A DNA stretch of 64,000 bases from Hymenobacter sp. H14-R3 (GTDB lineage: Bacteria; Bacteroidota; Bacteroidia; Cytophagales; Hymenobacteraceae): the NCBI RefSeq assembly GCF_030063445.1, contig NZ_JASITD010000019.1:24483-88482 (forward strand), read 5' to 3'. Positions 1 to 6,911 of the stretch are shown one piece after another. Made by a program: the position numbers and the translations under genes. The notes beneath the pieces were generated by a model. That model was given only the letters and a program-made list of their open reading frames with translations. It was not told where the DNA came from and made no database searches. The stretch's first letter is position 1. Each line of letters opens with the position of its first letter.

Positions 1-162
1 GGTAGCGGCATTTACGCAGCGCTGCTGGGCTTTGTGGCGGGCACGTTTTTGCACGTTTCGACTACCATTCTCTTCGAAACCAGCCCCGAGCACCGGCTCA
101 ACTGGCCCAAGCTGGCGGCCACGCTGGGCGGCTTAGCATTGGCGCTGGCCGTGAGCAGCTAG
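1..162 (+). CDS. ZIP family metal transporter, C-terminal end only
   Basis: The reading frame is open from the window edge to a TAG at 160-162 and gives 53 residues. They include GFVAGTFLHVSTTILFE, which resembles the last helices of ZIP (SLC39-like) divalent metal transporters with their His-containing membrane segment, followed by a final hydrophobic stretch. Such proteins carry Zn2+ or related ions across the inner membrane into the cytoplasm. The start and most of the protein lie outside the window, so family and substrate rest on a short tail. Confidence 0.6.
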   Translation, partial: GSGIYAALLGFVAGTFLHVSTTILFETSPEHRLNWPKLAATLGGLALALAVSS

Positions 163-229
163 CCAACGGCACCTGAGTGCTGCTATCTTTACCTGCAAGG
201 CCGCAGCTCTTATGCGGGTGGCCTGCGCC

Positions 230-952
230 ATGAAAAATATTTTACTGGCTGGTTGCCTACTGCTTACGCTGGGCGCGTGCCGCAAAGATGCGGATACCCC
301 CACCCCTGATTACGCCGACTGGTACGCCCTGCGCGCCCCCGACGACCGGGCCATTGAGGCCGTAGCCGGCGATATCGATGAAACGCTGGTTATCACGACT
401 CGCTTTAAAATCTACCAAACCACCGACCGCGGCAAAACCTGGCAAACGGGTGATTACCAGCAAAATCTCGGAATATTTGGCTTCCTGGCCCGCGCCGATA
501 CCCTGCTGGCGCTCACGGCCGGCACAAGTGCCTCATCCGCGCTGTTGGATTCGGCCAATTATACCACGTATGCAGCTAGCCCCAGTGTTTTCAGCCTAGA
601 TAAAGGCCTCACCTGGAAGCCCTACCGCAACTGGGAACGTGAGAACTTCAAGCCAAGAGTAGCCCTGAACCGGCTCAAAGCCAGTTCCGGCACCGAATAC
701 AGCATTACGTATCGGTATACGCCAACGGCACCCGGCTCAGATAGCTACTACAGCGAGACGGTGGGCATTAAAAACTCGGTGGGGCAGCGGCTAGCGCTGC
801 CAAAAAAGCACCAAATCGAGAGCCTGTACTTCGATACCAAATCGCGGCTCTACGTGGCCGCCTCAGCGGCGCGTTGCGGTACCATACCAAATACTACTTT
901 CTGCGGCGAGCAAAACGGCGTGCTGTACGTGTCTAAGAAGCCGCTGCTGTAA
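230..952 (+). CDS. Predicted lipoprotein with BNR/sialidase-like repeats
   Basis: The 240-residue product starts at ATG 230, giving a short signal peptide with lipobox LGAC. An in-frame ATG at 212 would only add six residues. Two segments, TTDRGKTWQ and SLDKGLTWK, match the Asp-box pattern (S/T-x-D-x-G-x-x-W) of BNR/Ycf48-type beta-propellers. No catalytic residues were recognised, and it is much smaller than a complete sialidase. It is probably anchored to the outer membrane, facing the periplasm or surface. A hairpin follows the stop. Function is unknown. Confidence 0.7.
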   Translation: MKNILLAGCLLLTLGACRKDADTPTPDYADWYALRAPDDRAIEAVAGDIDETLVITTRFKIYQTTDRGKTWQTGDYQQNLGIFGFLARADTLLALTAGTSASSALLDSANYTTYAASPSVFSLDKGLTWKPYRNWERENFKPRVALNRLKASSGTEYSITYRYTPTAPGSDSYYSETVGIKNSVGQRLALPKKHQIESLYFDTKSRLYVAASAARCGTIPNTTFCGEQNGVLYVSKKPLL

Positions 953-988
953 GAACCTCTTTTAGTGAACGTTGGGCAGGTTGTTCGC

Positions 989-1033
989 TCGCCGGCTGTC
1001 CGCTTGTTTTGACCACGAGCGGACAGCCGGCGA
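989..1033 (+). terminator. Hairpin after the lipoprotein gene
   Basis: Two perfect 16-base arms (989-1004 and 1018-1033, TCGCCGGCTGTCCGCT and its complement) are separated by 13 bases. It lies 36 bases after the lipoprotein stop and 50 before the end of the convergent cbpM-like gene, so it may serve both. There is no clear T-run. Confidence 0.45.
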
Positions 1034-1082
1034 AGAGCCGGCAGCCCACCCAACGGCGCTAACTCACCCAGGCCCCAGTTGA

Positions 1083-1409
1083 TTATTCGCCCAGCAGCGG
1101 CCCGGTGCCTTGCAGAAAATGCTCTAGCTGCTCGGCTCGGGCAGTTTCGCGGGCCAGTGCGGCTTGCAGGCCCAGCAGGCGCTGGCGCATGAGTAGTACC
1201 AGGTCGATGGCCTCGGGGGCCAAGCCGAGGCCGTGATGCAGGCGCGCCAGGCGCGGCAGCAGCTCGTCGGGCTCCTCTACCTCAATGGTATCGGGGGCGG
1301 GGGCGGGGCGCAGCAGGCCGAGCTCCACAAATTGGTGCAGCTCGGCCCGGCCCAGGCCGTAGCGGGTGTCACACTCCTGAAAAGTGAGCAGTAAAACGCG
1401 GGTAGGCAT
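1083..1409 (-). CDS. cbpM: CbpM-like chaperone modulator
   Basis: This 108-residue protein begins MPTRVLLLTFQECDTRYGL and has a MerR-like helical N-terminus (LHQFVELGLLRP) and a Leu-rich C-terminal helix. That is the size and layout of CbpM, which binds the J-domain of CbpA and restrains its DnaK co-chaperone activity. It lies 78 bases downstream of a CbpA/DnaJ-type gene on the same strand, the usual cbpA-cbpM order. Assignment rests on context plus the MerR-like pattern; overall similarity is weak, as is common in this family. Confidence 0.7.
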   Translation of the reverse strand: MPTRVLLLTFQECDTRYGLGRAELHQFVELGLLRPAPAPDTIEVEEPDELLPRLARLHHGLGLAPEAIDLVLLMRQRLLGLQAALARETARAEQLEHFLQGTGPLLGE

Positions 1410-1487
1410 AATGCTAACTGATTACGGATGGAGAATTGGCCGCTGCTTATTTTCGCAGCTTATTAATAACCAATAAGATGAGGCATT

Positions 1488-2405
1488 TTAGTCTTCGCCG
1501 CGCAGCTTGGCCAACTGGTGCAGCAGCTCGCGCTCGGCGTCGGTGAGGTCGGTGGGTAGTTGCACGTTGAGGCGCAGGTAGAGGTCGCCGTGCTGGCCCT
1601 CCTGGCGGTACACGGGGAAGCCTTTGCCGCGCAGGCGCAGGCGGCTGCCGTTGGCAGTTTCGGGCTTGAGCTTGATTTTGACTGGGCCGCCGAGGGTTTC
1701 TACCGTTTGCTCGCCGCCGAGCAGGGCGCGGTAGAGGGGCACGAGCACATCCTGGGTGAGGTCGTCGCCGGTGCGGGCGTAGCGGGCGTCGGGCGCAATG
1801 CGCAGCGTGATGAGCAGCGCGCCGCTGGGGCCACCGTTGCGGCCGGGGCCACCCTGGTCGCGCAGCCGGATGGTCTGCCCATCAGTAACGCCCGGCTGAA
1901 TGGTAATGCGCAGGTTTTTGCCATTTACCGTGATGGTGCGCGGGCCGCCGGCGAAGGCTTCGGCCAGCGTAAGCTCCAGCTCGGCCTGGTAGTCTTGGCC
2001 CGCACCGGGCCGGCTGCTGCGCCCGCCGCCGCCCATGCCGCCGAAGATGGAGCTAAAGAAATCGGAAAAATCTTCGCCCTGTCCCCCGCTCCCGCCGTTG
2101 TCCTGGGCATACTGGTTCCAGTCGAAGCCACCCGCGCCGGGGCTGGCCCCGGGGCTGCGCCGGCCGCCCTGCTGCTGGTAGCGCTGGTAGTCGGCGGCCA
2201 TCTGGTCGTATTTCTGGCGCTTTTCGGTGTCCGACAGCACCTCATTGGCCTCGTTGGCTTCCTTGAACTTTTGCTCGGCTGTGGCGTCGTTGGGGTTCAC
2301 ATCGGGGTGATACTGGCGGGCCAGCTTGCGGTACGCCTTCTTAATCTGCTCGGTAGTGGCCGTTTTTTCGACGCCCAGCGTTTTGTAATAATCTTTGTAA
2401 TCCAT
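1488..2405 (-). CDS. cbpA: CbpA-type DnaJ co-chaperone
   Basis: The 305-residue protein has a J-domain with HPD at residues 33-35, a Gly/Phe- and Gly-rich linker, and two C-terminal substrate-binding domains. It has no CxxCxGxG zinc repeats, which makes it class II (CbpA) rather than DnaJ. J-domain proteins deliver unfolded clients to DnaK and stimulate its ATPase in the cytoplasm. The start at 2405 (MDYKDYYKTLGV) fits the family; upstream residues in the frame are unlike it. The modulator cbpM follows in the same transcription unit. Confidence 0.9.
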   Translation of the reverse strand: MDYKDYYKTLGVEKTATTEQIKKAYRKLARQYHPDVNPNDATAEQKFKEANEANEVLSDTEKRQKYDQMAADYQRYQQQGGRRSPGASPGAGGFDWNQYAQDNGGSGGQGEDFSDFFSSIFGGMGGGGRSSRPGAGQDYQAELELTLAEAFAGGPRTITVNGKNLRITIQPGVTDGQTIRLRDQGGPGRNGGPSGALLITLRIAPDARYARTGDDLTQDVLVPLYRALLGGEQTVETLGGPVKIKLKPETANGSRLRLRGKGFPVYRQEGQHGDLYLRLNVQLPTDLTDAERELLHQLAKLRGED

Positions 2406-2676
2406 TATTTGGAGAGAAAGCAGGGGCACCACGAGCCGCCCTGTTGGTGCCCTAATTTAACGCAGAAAAAGGCTGCAGTGTTGAGTTGGGTGAATTGCAC
2501 CGAGCGTAGTAAATTTGTATTTTACAAATGACTGCCGCTATTCTGCCGAGTGCAAGTTAAGCTAGTTATAGTACCCGGCACAAGCGGCTTTCGGATAGCA
2601 GTTTTGGCACGATTTTGTAATTTACCAGCCGTATAGTACTCTTATTTTACTTCCAACTCAATTTTTTTCTTTTTCG

Positions 2677-3264
2677 ATGAAACTAGCTATGCCCGCCTTG
2701 TTGCTGGGTGGTTTGCTGCTTTTGGCGCAGCAGAGCCCGGCCCAAACTACCCCGCCCGCTACTACGCCGGCCGCCACTGCGCCTGCCCCACCCTCACCAG
2801 CGCAGCAGGCGGGGGCGCGCCGTACCCTGGCCCCGCGCCGGGTGGTAGCCCCGCGCCGCGCCGGGGCCACGCCCGCCGGCCGCCCTAAAACGAGCGGCGT
2901 AATGGCCAAGGATGGCCTTACCATGCAGGGGGGCCGCGTCGTGCTCACCGAACTGGGCCTCACCGCCCCCATTCAGCAGGATAAGCGCCTGCTCAACGGC
3001 ACGGTAGTGACCACCAGCGGCCAGGTTAACGGCACCACTGGCACCACCACGCAGCTAGTGGAGGGCGACTACGTATCGCTCACCGGCCGCTTCACCAGCA
3101 AGCGCGAAATGGTAGAGGCCGACAGCGTGCGCAAGCTCGTAGACTACGACCTCAAGCACCCCGGCAAGCGCAAGGAGCTGGAAAAAGCTCGCGAAAAAGT
3201 AGAGAAGGAGCGCGAGAAAGCCGAGAAGGCCGCCGCTAAAGCCAAGGCCAAAGCCGGCCGCTAG
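2677..3264 (+). CDS. Secreted Ala/Pro/Arg-rich protein with a DUF6799-like segment
   Basis: The 195-residue protein has a signal peptide (MKLAMPALLLGGLLLLAQQ, cleavage near SPA-QT) and a low-complexity Pro/Thr/Ala/Arg region to about residue 75. A compact central part follows (KDGLTMQGGRVVLTELG, then LNGTVVTTSGQV), resembling the small DUF6799-type repeat seen in Hymenobacter exported proteins. The C-terminus is a charged, probably coiled-coil helix rich in EKxREK and AKAKAK. The gene overlaps the last four bases of the convergent small gene at 3261-3458. Function is unknown. Confidence 0.7.
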   Translation: MKLAMPALLLGGLLLLAQQSPAQTTPPATTPAATAPAPPSPAQQAGARRTLAPRRVVAPRRAGATPAGRPKTSGVMAKDGLTMQGGRVVLTELGLTAPIQQDKRLLNGTVVTTSGQVNGTTGTTTQLVEGDYVSLTGRFTSKREMVEADSVRKLVDYDLKHPGKRKELEKAREKVEKEREKAEKAAAKAKAKAGR

Positions 3265-3458
3265 CGCTCGGTAAAGCTCACGAGCACGGCCACGCCGGCC
3301 GCATCGTCACGGGCTTCCACTACTTCATCAATCACGTACTGGATTTCGGATTCGGACCAGTCTTCGGCCTCGGCGGCGCGCACAAAGTTGTCGAGGGCGG
3401 CAAAGCGATTGGCGCCGGCGGGCGGCGACCACACGAGGTACTTCTGATTCTTTTTCAT
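3261..3458 (-). CDS. Small conserved-looking hypothetical protein
   Basis: This 65-residue acidic protein (MKKNQKYLVWSPPAGANRF...) has no signal peptide or membrane segment. The middle (AAEAEDWSESEIQYVIDEVVEARD) is predicted helical and the C-terminus hydrophobic. It overlaps the stop of the convergent secreted-protein gene by four bases. Codon use looks native and the start is followed by a typical MKKN. Family not recognised. Confidence 0.55.
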   Translation of the reverse strand: MKKNQKYLVWSPPAGANRFAALDNFVRAAEAEDWSESEIQYVIDEVVEARDDAAGVAVLVSFTER

Positions 3459-3486
3459 ACTGCGAAGATGGCACTCAATGCTTAGA

Positions 3487-3556
3487 GCCGTTAGCTTTTA
3501 GCTACTAGCTGTTATCTATCATCCTGGCTAACAGCTAGTAGCTAAAAGCTAACGGC
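3487..3556. repeat. Perfect palindrome with 28-base arms, TAGCT-rich
   Basis: Arms 3487-3514 and 3529-3556 are exact inverted copies around a 14-base loop. The arms are made of GTTAGC/TAGCTAC words also found at 12652-12760, 33473-33570 and 47020-47050. It sits between the start of the 3261-3458 gene and the end of the rlpA-like gene, so it may end rlpA transcription from the minus strand. Confidence 0.8.
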
Positions 3557-3574
3557 TTACCACCTGGCGGCCTT

Positions 3575-3991
3575 TTAGCGGCCGGTGGGGCCCATGTGCA
3601 GCACCTTGAGCTGCACCGGCACCACGCCGGCATCAAGCAGGTCGAGCTTGCGGGCGGCGCGCTTCGACACATCCACGATGCGGCCTTTTACGTGCGGGCC
3701 ACGGTCGTTCACCACCACGTTTACCGAGTGGCCGTTGCGGGTATTAGTCACTTTTACCTTGGTGCCGAAGGGCAGCGTGTTGTGGGCCGCCGTGAGCTGG
3801 CCGGGCCGGTAGGGCGCGCCGCTGGCCGTGGGCCGGCCAGCAAATTTATCGGCGTAATACGAGCCCTGGCCCGACTGTGTAAAGGCCGATTTACTGCCGC
3901 CACAGGCAGTTAAGCTCAGCAATAACACACTTATAGAGAGTTGCTTACAAAAATTAACTTGCCGGGCAATGTGCATAATTAAGGTGTTCAT
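3575..3991 (-). CDS. rlpA: RlpA-like septal/cell-wall lipoprotein
   Basis: The 138-residue product has a signal peptide with lipobox LTAC and a double-psi beta-barrel domain. It carries RlpA signatures: GSYYADKFAGRPTASG near residue 43, LPFGTKVKVTN, and VVVNDRGPHVKGRIVDVSK with the Asp of the DRGP motif. RlpA proteins act on denuded peptidoglycan glycan strands at the septum or bind them. There is no C-terminal SPOR domain, so this is a short form. The start at 3991 is preferred; an in-frame ATG at 3976 is an alternative. The same frame stays open far upstream, but that part is unlike any protein. Confidence 0.85.
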   Translation of the reverse strand: MNTLIMHIARQVNFCKQLSISVLLLSLTACGGSKSAFTQSGQGSYYADKFAGRPTASGAPYRPGQLTAAHNTLPFGTKVKVTNTRNGHSVNVVVNDRGPHVKGRIVDVSKRAARKLDLLDAGVVPVQLKVLHMGPTGR

Positions 3992-4075
3992 GTGGTGTTC
4001 ACGCGGGGTACCAGAATAAAGCAGCATCTTTCGGTCGAAATCACTTTCTTCCTCCCTCCTCTTTACCCCCGCCCC

Positions 4076-4333
4076 ATGAAAAATACGTTGAAACTCGTTG
4101 CTGGTCTTGCTTTGTCGGGCCTTTTCTTCACCGCCAACGCCCAAACCGCACCCATGCAAACCACCCCCATGCAGGACGGCAAAATGGCCGATGGAAAGAT
4201 GATGGATGGCAGCATGAAGGACGGCAAAATGAAGGATGGCAAAATGAAAGGTGGCAAAATGCACAAGGAAAAAATGAACGGCAAAATGTCGAAAGACAAA
4301 ATGGGCGACGACAAGATGAAGGCCAAAATGTAG
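4076..4333 (+). CDS. Secreted pentapeptide MxKDx repeat protein
   Basis: The 85-residue protein has a signal peptide (MKNTLKLVAGLALSGLFFTA-NAQ) followed by some ten tandem five-residue units of the DGKMK/DGKMM/MKDGK type from about residue 33 to the end. This is the pattern of the penta_MxKDx family, whose role is unknown. The mature chain is almost entirely Met, Lys, Asp and Gly, so it should be disordered and could bind soft metals or polyanions; that is inference. It starts 85 bases from the divergent rlpA-like gene and ends 8 bases before the GH25 gene. Confidence 0.75.
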   Translation: MKNTLKLVAGLALSGLFFTANAQTAPMQTTPMQDGKMADGKMMDGSMKDGKMKDGKMKGGKMHKEKMNGKMSKDKMGDDKMKAKM

Positions 4334-4341
4334 GTCTCTGG

Positions 4342-5271
4342 CTAGCGCTGCACTAGTTCGGCCGTTCGGCCCGACTGCTTTAGAGAGCGGCGGGGCCGAA
4401 CGGTTTTTTTGCGGGTAACCGGCACTGGCGCGGCCGGCGGCGGGGCGGGCTCCGCTATTTGCAAAGCTTGCAGCGCCGCGTAGCTGCCCTGAAACACGTT
4501 GAAATCGACCGTCCCCCGAATGCCTGGCACGTAGGCCTCGTCGGAGTGCTGCCAGATAATCCAGCGCTCGGCGGGCAGGGCGGGGTGGGCCACCTCGTAG
4601 TGGGCCAGCCACAGCGGGTAGTCGTCGAAGTGCCCGGCCAGGTAGTGGCGGTAAAAGGCGTAGTTGGAATACAGGATGGGCCGCACCTTGTAGTGGGCCT
4701 CCACGGCCGTGAGCCACTGCCGGATTTCGCGGCGCATTTCGGCCACATCGTGAAACTTGGGGGCCTCCACGTCGAGTACCGGGGGCAGGTCGCCGGGCCG
4801 CAGCGGCACCGTGGCAATAAAGAGCGCCGCCTGCTGGCCGCCGTCGCGGTTGGGCTGAAAGTAGTGGTAGGCCCCACTAAGAATACCGGCCGCCCGCGCC
4901 GCGCGCCAGTTGCGCCGGAAGCGGGCATCACGCATGGCCCCGCCCTCACTGGCCTTGATGAACGCGAAGCGCACCCCCTGCTGCGCCACCCGCGGCCAGT
5001 CGATGCGCCCCTGGTAGGCCGACACATCAATGCCGTGCACCGAGTAGCCGGCCAGCAGCGGTGTGCGCTCGTGGCCCGTGAGGTAGCGTGCCGTGAGCGT
5101 GGCCCAGGTGCGGCGCACGTAGCGGTTGAGGGGCCGCTGGTGGCGCAAATAGTAGGTGCCGGCCCCAAGTAATCCCAACAGCAGGCCCGCCAGCACCCAG
5201 CGCCGCCAGCCCCGGCGCGGGGCCGGGGGCGGCGCGGTGGCCGGGGCAGCGAGTGGGAGCGGAACGAGCAT
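4342..5271 (-). CDS. Membrane-anchored GH25 lysozyme
   Basis: The 309-residue protein has a short Pro-rich N-terminus and one membrane helix (WVLAGLLLGLLGAGTYYL, about residues 24-41). A full glycoside hydrolase family 25 domain follows: GIDVSAYQGRIDW, FIKASEGG, the acidic pair in PVLDVEAP, LYSNYAFY, and a WQHSDEAYVPGIRGTVDFN terminal strand. GH25 enzymes cut the MurNAc-GlcNAc bond of peptidoglycan. The C-terminus is a basic tail (TRKKTVRPRRSLKQ). Start 5271 is chosen because the longer frame runs into the promoter area of the divergent VF530 gene. Confidence 0.9.
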   Translation of the reverse strand: MLVPLPLAAPATAPPPAPRRGWRRWVLAGLLLGLLGAGTYYLRHQRPLNRYVRRTWATLTARYLTGHERTPLLAGYSVHGIDVSAYQGRIDWPRVAQQGVRFAFIKASEGGAMRDARFRRNWRAARAAGILSGAYHYFQPNRDGGQQAALFIATVPLRPGDLPPVLDVEAPKFHDVAEMRREIRQWLTAVEAHYKVRPILYSNYAFYRHYLAGHFDDYPLWLAHYEVAHPALPAERWIIWQHSDEAYVPGIRGTVDFNVFQGSYAALQALQIAEPAPPPAAPVPVTRKKTVRPRRSLKQSGRTAELVQR

Positions 5272-5392
5272 AGGCAGGGGCAGCAAGCCAAAAATAACGC
5301 ACGGCTGGCCGCCCCGCGTATGTCGGCCGGGGCCGTAGCTTGCAAGCTTAAAGCCGGGTTGCTTGTTTCCGGTTCCTTTCCTCCCCTTACTT

Positions 5393-5653
5393 ATGCCCGA
5401 CGCGCGCGATGCCAACGGCCATCTAATCCGTGAGTTACACGGCGTAACGCTGGCCAGTATCCTGGAATACCTGGTGGCCCACTATGGCTTCCCGGCTCTC
5501 GACGAGCGGCTCAAGCTGAATTGCTTTGCTGTGAACCCGAGTATAAAATCCAGCCTCACCTTTTTGCGCCGCACCGACTGGGCGCGGGCCAAGGTCGAGG
5601 CCCTGTACATTAGCCTGCGCACAGCCGAGACGCTGGGTAAGCCCTTACCATAA
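5393..5653 (+). CDS. VF530 family (DUF2132) small protein
   Basis: The 86-residue protein carries the hallmark pattern LHGVTLASILEYLVAHYG, LNCFAVNPSIKSSLTFLRR and TDWARAKVEALYI. The VF530/DUF2132 family comprises small helical proteins from proteobacteria and Bacteroidota, proposed to bind DNA. Length and motif order match the family from end to end. Start 5393 is the only ATG near the first conserved block. A membrane-protein gene follows 30 bases later on the same strand and may share the transcript. Confidence 0.9.
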   Translation: MPDARDANGHLIRELHGVTLASILEYLVAHYGFPALDERLKLNCFAVNPSIKSSLTFLRRTDWARAKVEALYISLRTAETLGKPLP

Positions 5654-5683
5654 TTTACTATCAATCAATTTATTATCTAATAA

Positions 5684-6007
5684 ATGGCTGAGCTAAGCGA
5701 AAAATCGGGCCCGGTGGCGCTGCTGGTGGGGCTGGCTGGCTTCGTGGCCTTCGAGGTGGGGGCCTACTACGTGCTGCGCTTCGTGACCTCGGGCCTGGGC
5801 GAGGCCAACCAAATGCAGCCCGACAATACCATTGTTAGCAACTGGGTCAAAACGGTGGCGTTTCTGGTACTGCACTTGGCGCTGGTGCTCGCCGCCGTGC
5901 TGGTGCTCAGCAACAAACTGCCGCGCCGCTACCGCGGGCAGGTAATCGGCTGGCTTTTCCTAAGCTTATTAACGGGCTTTATCCTGCTCATTCCGCTATT
6001 CCATTAA
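5684..6007 (+). CDS. Small three-helix membrane protein
   Basis: The 107-residue protein has three predicted membrane helices (about residues 10-32, 54-76 and 84-106) with a basic KLPRRYRG loop before the last. No family was recognised. After its stop, bases 6038-6069 hold a repeat word (GAATCAGCGCAATCTGTC...) that recurs as the two arms of the inverted repeat at 43353-43546. It probably acts in the inner membrane; role unknown. Confidence 0.65.
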   Translation: MAELSEKSGPVALLVGLAGFVAFEVGAYYVLRFVTSGLGEANQMQPDNTIVSNWVKTVAFLVLHLALVLAAVLVLSNKLPRRYRGQVIGWLFLSLLTGFILLIPLFH

Positions 6008-6196
6008 GAGCAGCAATCAGCCAAAAAGCGCCCGTAAGAATCAGCGCAATCTGTCTAAATCTGCGATTACATAACAAAGCCCCTGCTCGCGCAGAGGCCT
6101 CAAGAGGGTGGAAACAGGGGTGCCGGTCGGTCCCGGCGTTATCGCGGTAGAGTAGGTGGCCGGTCGGTCCCGGCCATATCAACGGGCCGGGCAGCC

Positions 6197-6586
6197 TTAG
6201 CTGCCCGGCTGCGTGTCAATCTCGCGGGGCTGGTTGGCCTCCGCATCGCGGAATGGAATAGCCACGCGCAACTCGCCGCCTTCGTGGGTGGCGTTGATGG
6301 CTGTGAGGTCGAGGTTTTGAGGCAGGTCCAGGGTCTGCACAAACAGCGGCGCGGCCAACTGGTCCTCGGGGCCGTGGCGGTATTCGCCGTACACGGTGAG
6401 GTGGTTGTCTTTGAGTACTACGTGGAAGCTTTCGGCCGGCACGCCGGGCATGGCCACGTGCAGCACCACGCCCTTGGGGCGCTGGTTCACGCGCAAAGTA
6501 GGCTGGGCCACCCCGCCGCCGATGGTGTTCAACAGGTCGAGTTGGGGAGCGATAGTACGGATAAACTCGCGGCTGATAAGTTTCAT
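6197..6586 (-). CDS. Hsp20/alpha-crystallin-type small heat shock protein
   Basis: This 129-residue protein begins MKLISREFIRTIAPQLDLLN. The body contains VVLHVAMPGVPAESFHVVLKD, LTVYGEYRH and GGELRVAIPF, matching strands of the alpha-crystallin domain; the last resembles the G-x-L end of Hsp20 proteins. Such proteins hold unfolding clients as oligomers in the cytoplasm. The C-terminal I-x-I anchor is not obvious. Start 6586 is the ATG that gives a family-sized product. Confidence 0.75.
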   Translation of the reverse strand: MKLISREFIRTIAPQLDLLNTIGGGVAQPTLRVNQRPKGVVLHVAMPGVPAESFHVVLKDNHLTVYGEYRHGPEDQLAAPLFVQTLDLPQNLDLTAINATHEGGELRVAIPFRDAEANQPREIDTQPGS

Positions 6587-6763
6587 AATAATTAGCCTTA
6601 TTAGGTGGCTTCGGGCGTAGTAATACAAACCCCGTACCACCCTACAAGAATAGCTAACTAAGCTGATTTTCAGACCTTATGACCGCTTATTAATCAGCCT
6701 TTTACCCTAGCGGTGACACCTTGGCTGAAAGCCCGCCGATGTGGCAGATTTATTGGATTGAGA

Positions 6764-6902
6764 AGGAGGAATTGGTGGGACACGCCCGTCATTACGAGCA
6801 CAGTGAAGCAATCGCATCCGAACGATGTCGGGCGGATATCGTGCCGGTGCGATTGCTTCGCTGTGCTCGCAATGACGGGCGTGTTCTACCAATTCCTCCC
6901 TC
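6764..6902. repeat. Large imperfect palindrome (cgtcattgcgagcacag type)
   Basis: Left arm 6764-6815 and right arm 6849-6902 are inverted copies of about 50 bases with a few mismatches, around a roughly 33-base centre. The core reads CGCCCGTCATTACGAGCACA and GAAGCAATCGCA. It fills most of the 325-base gap between the Hsp20 gene and the BamA-like gene. It looks like a REP-type element, different in sequence from the GTCATGCTGAGC family elsewhere in the window. Confidence 0.75.
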
Positions 6903-6911
6903 CCCCTTCAA

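Noticed and set aside
3992..4717. Upstream extension of the rlpA-like frame to 4717
   Set aside because: The extension overlaps the MxKDx repeat gene in antisense and precedes an obvious lipoprotein signal peptide.
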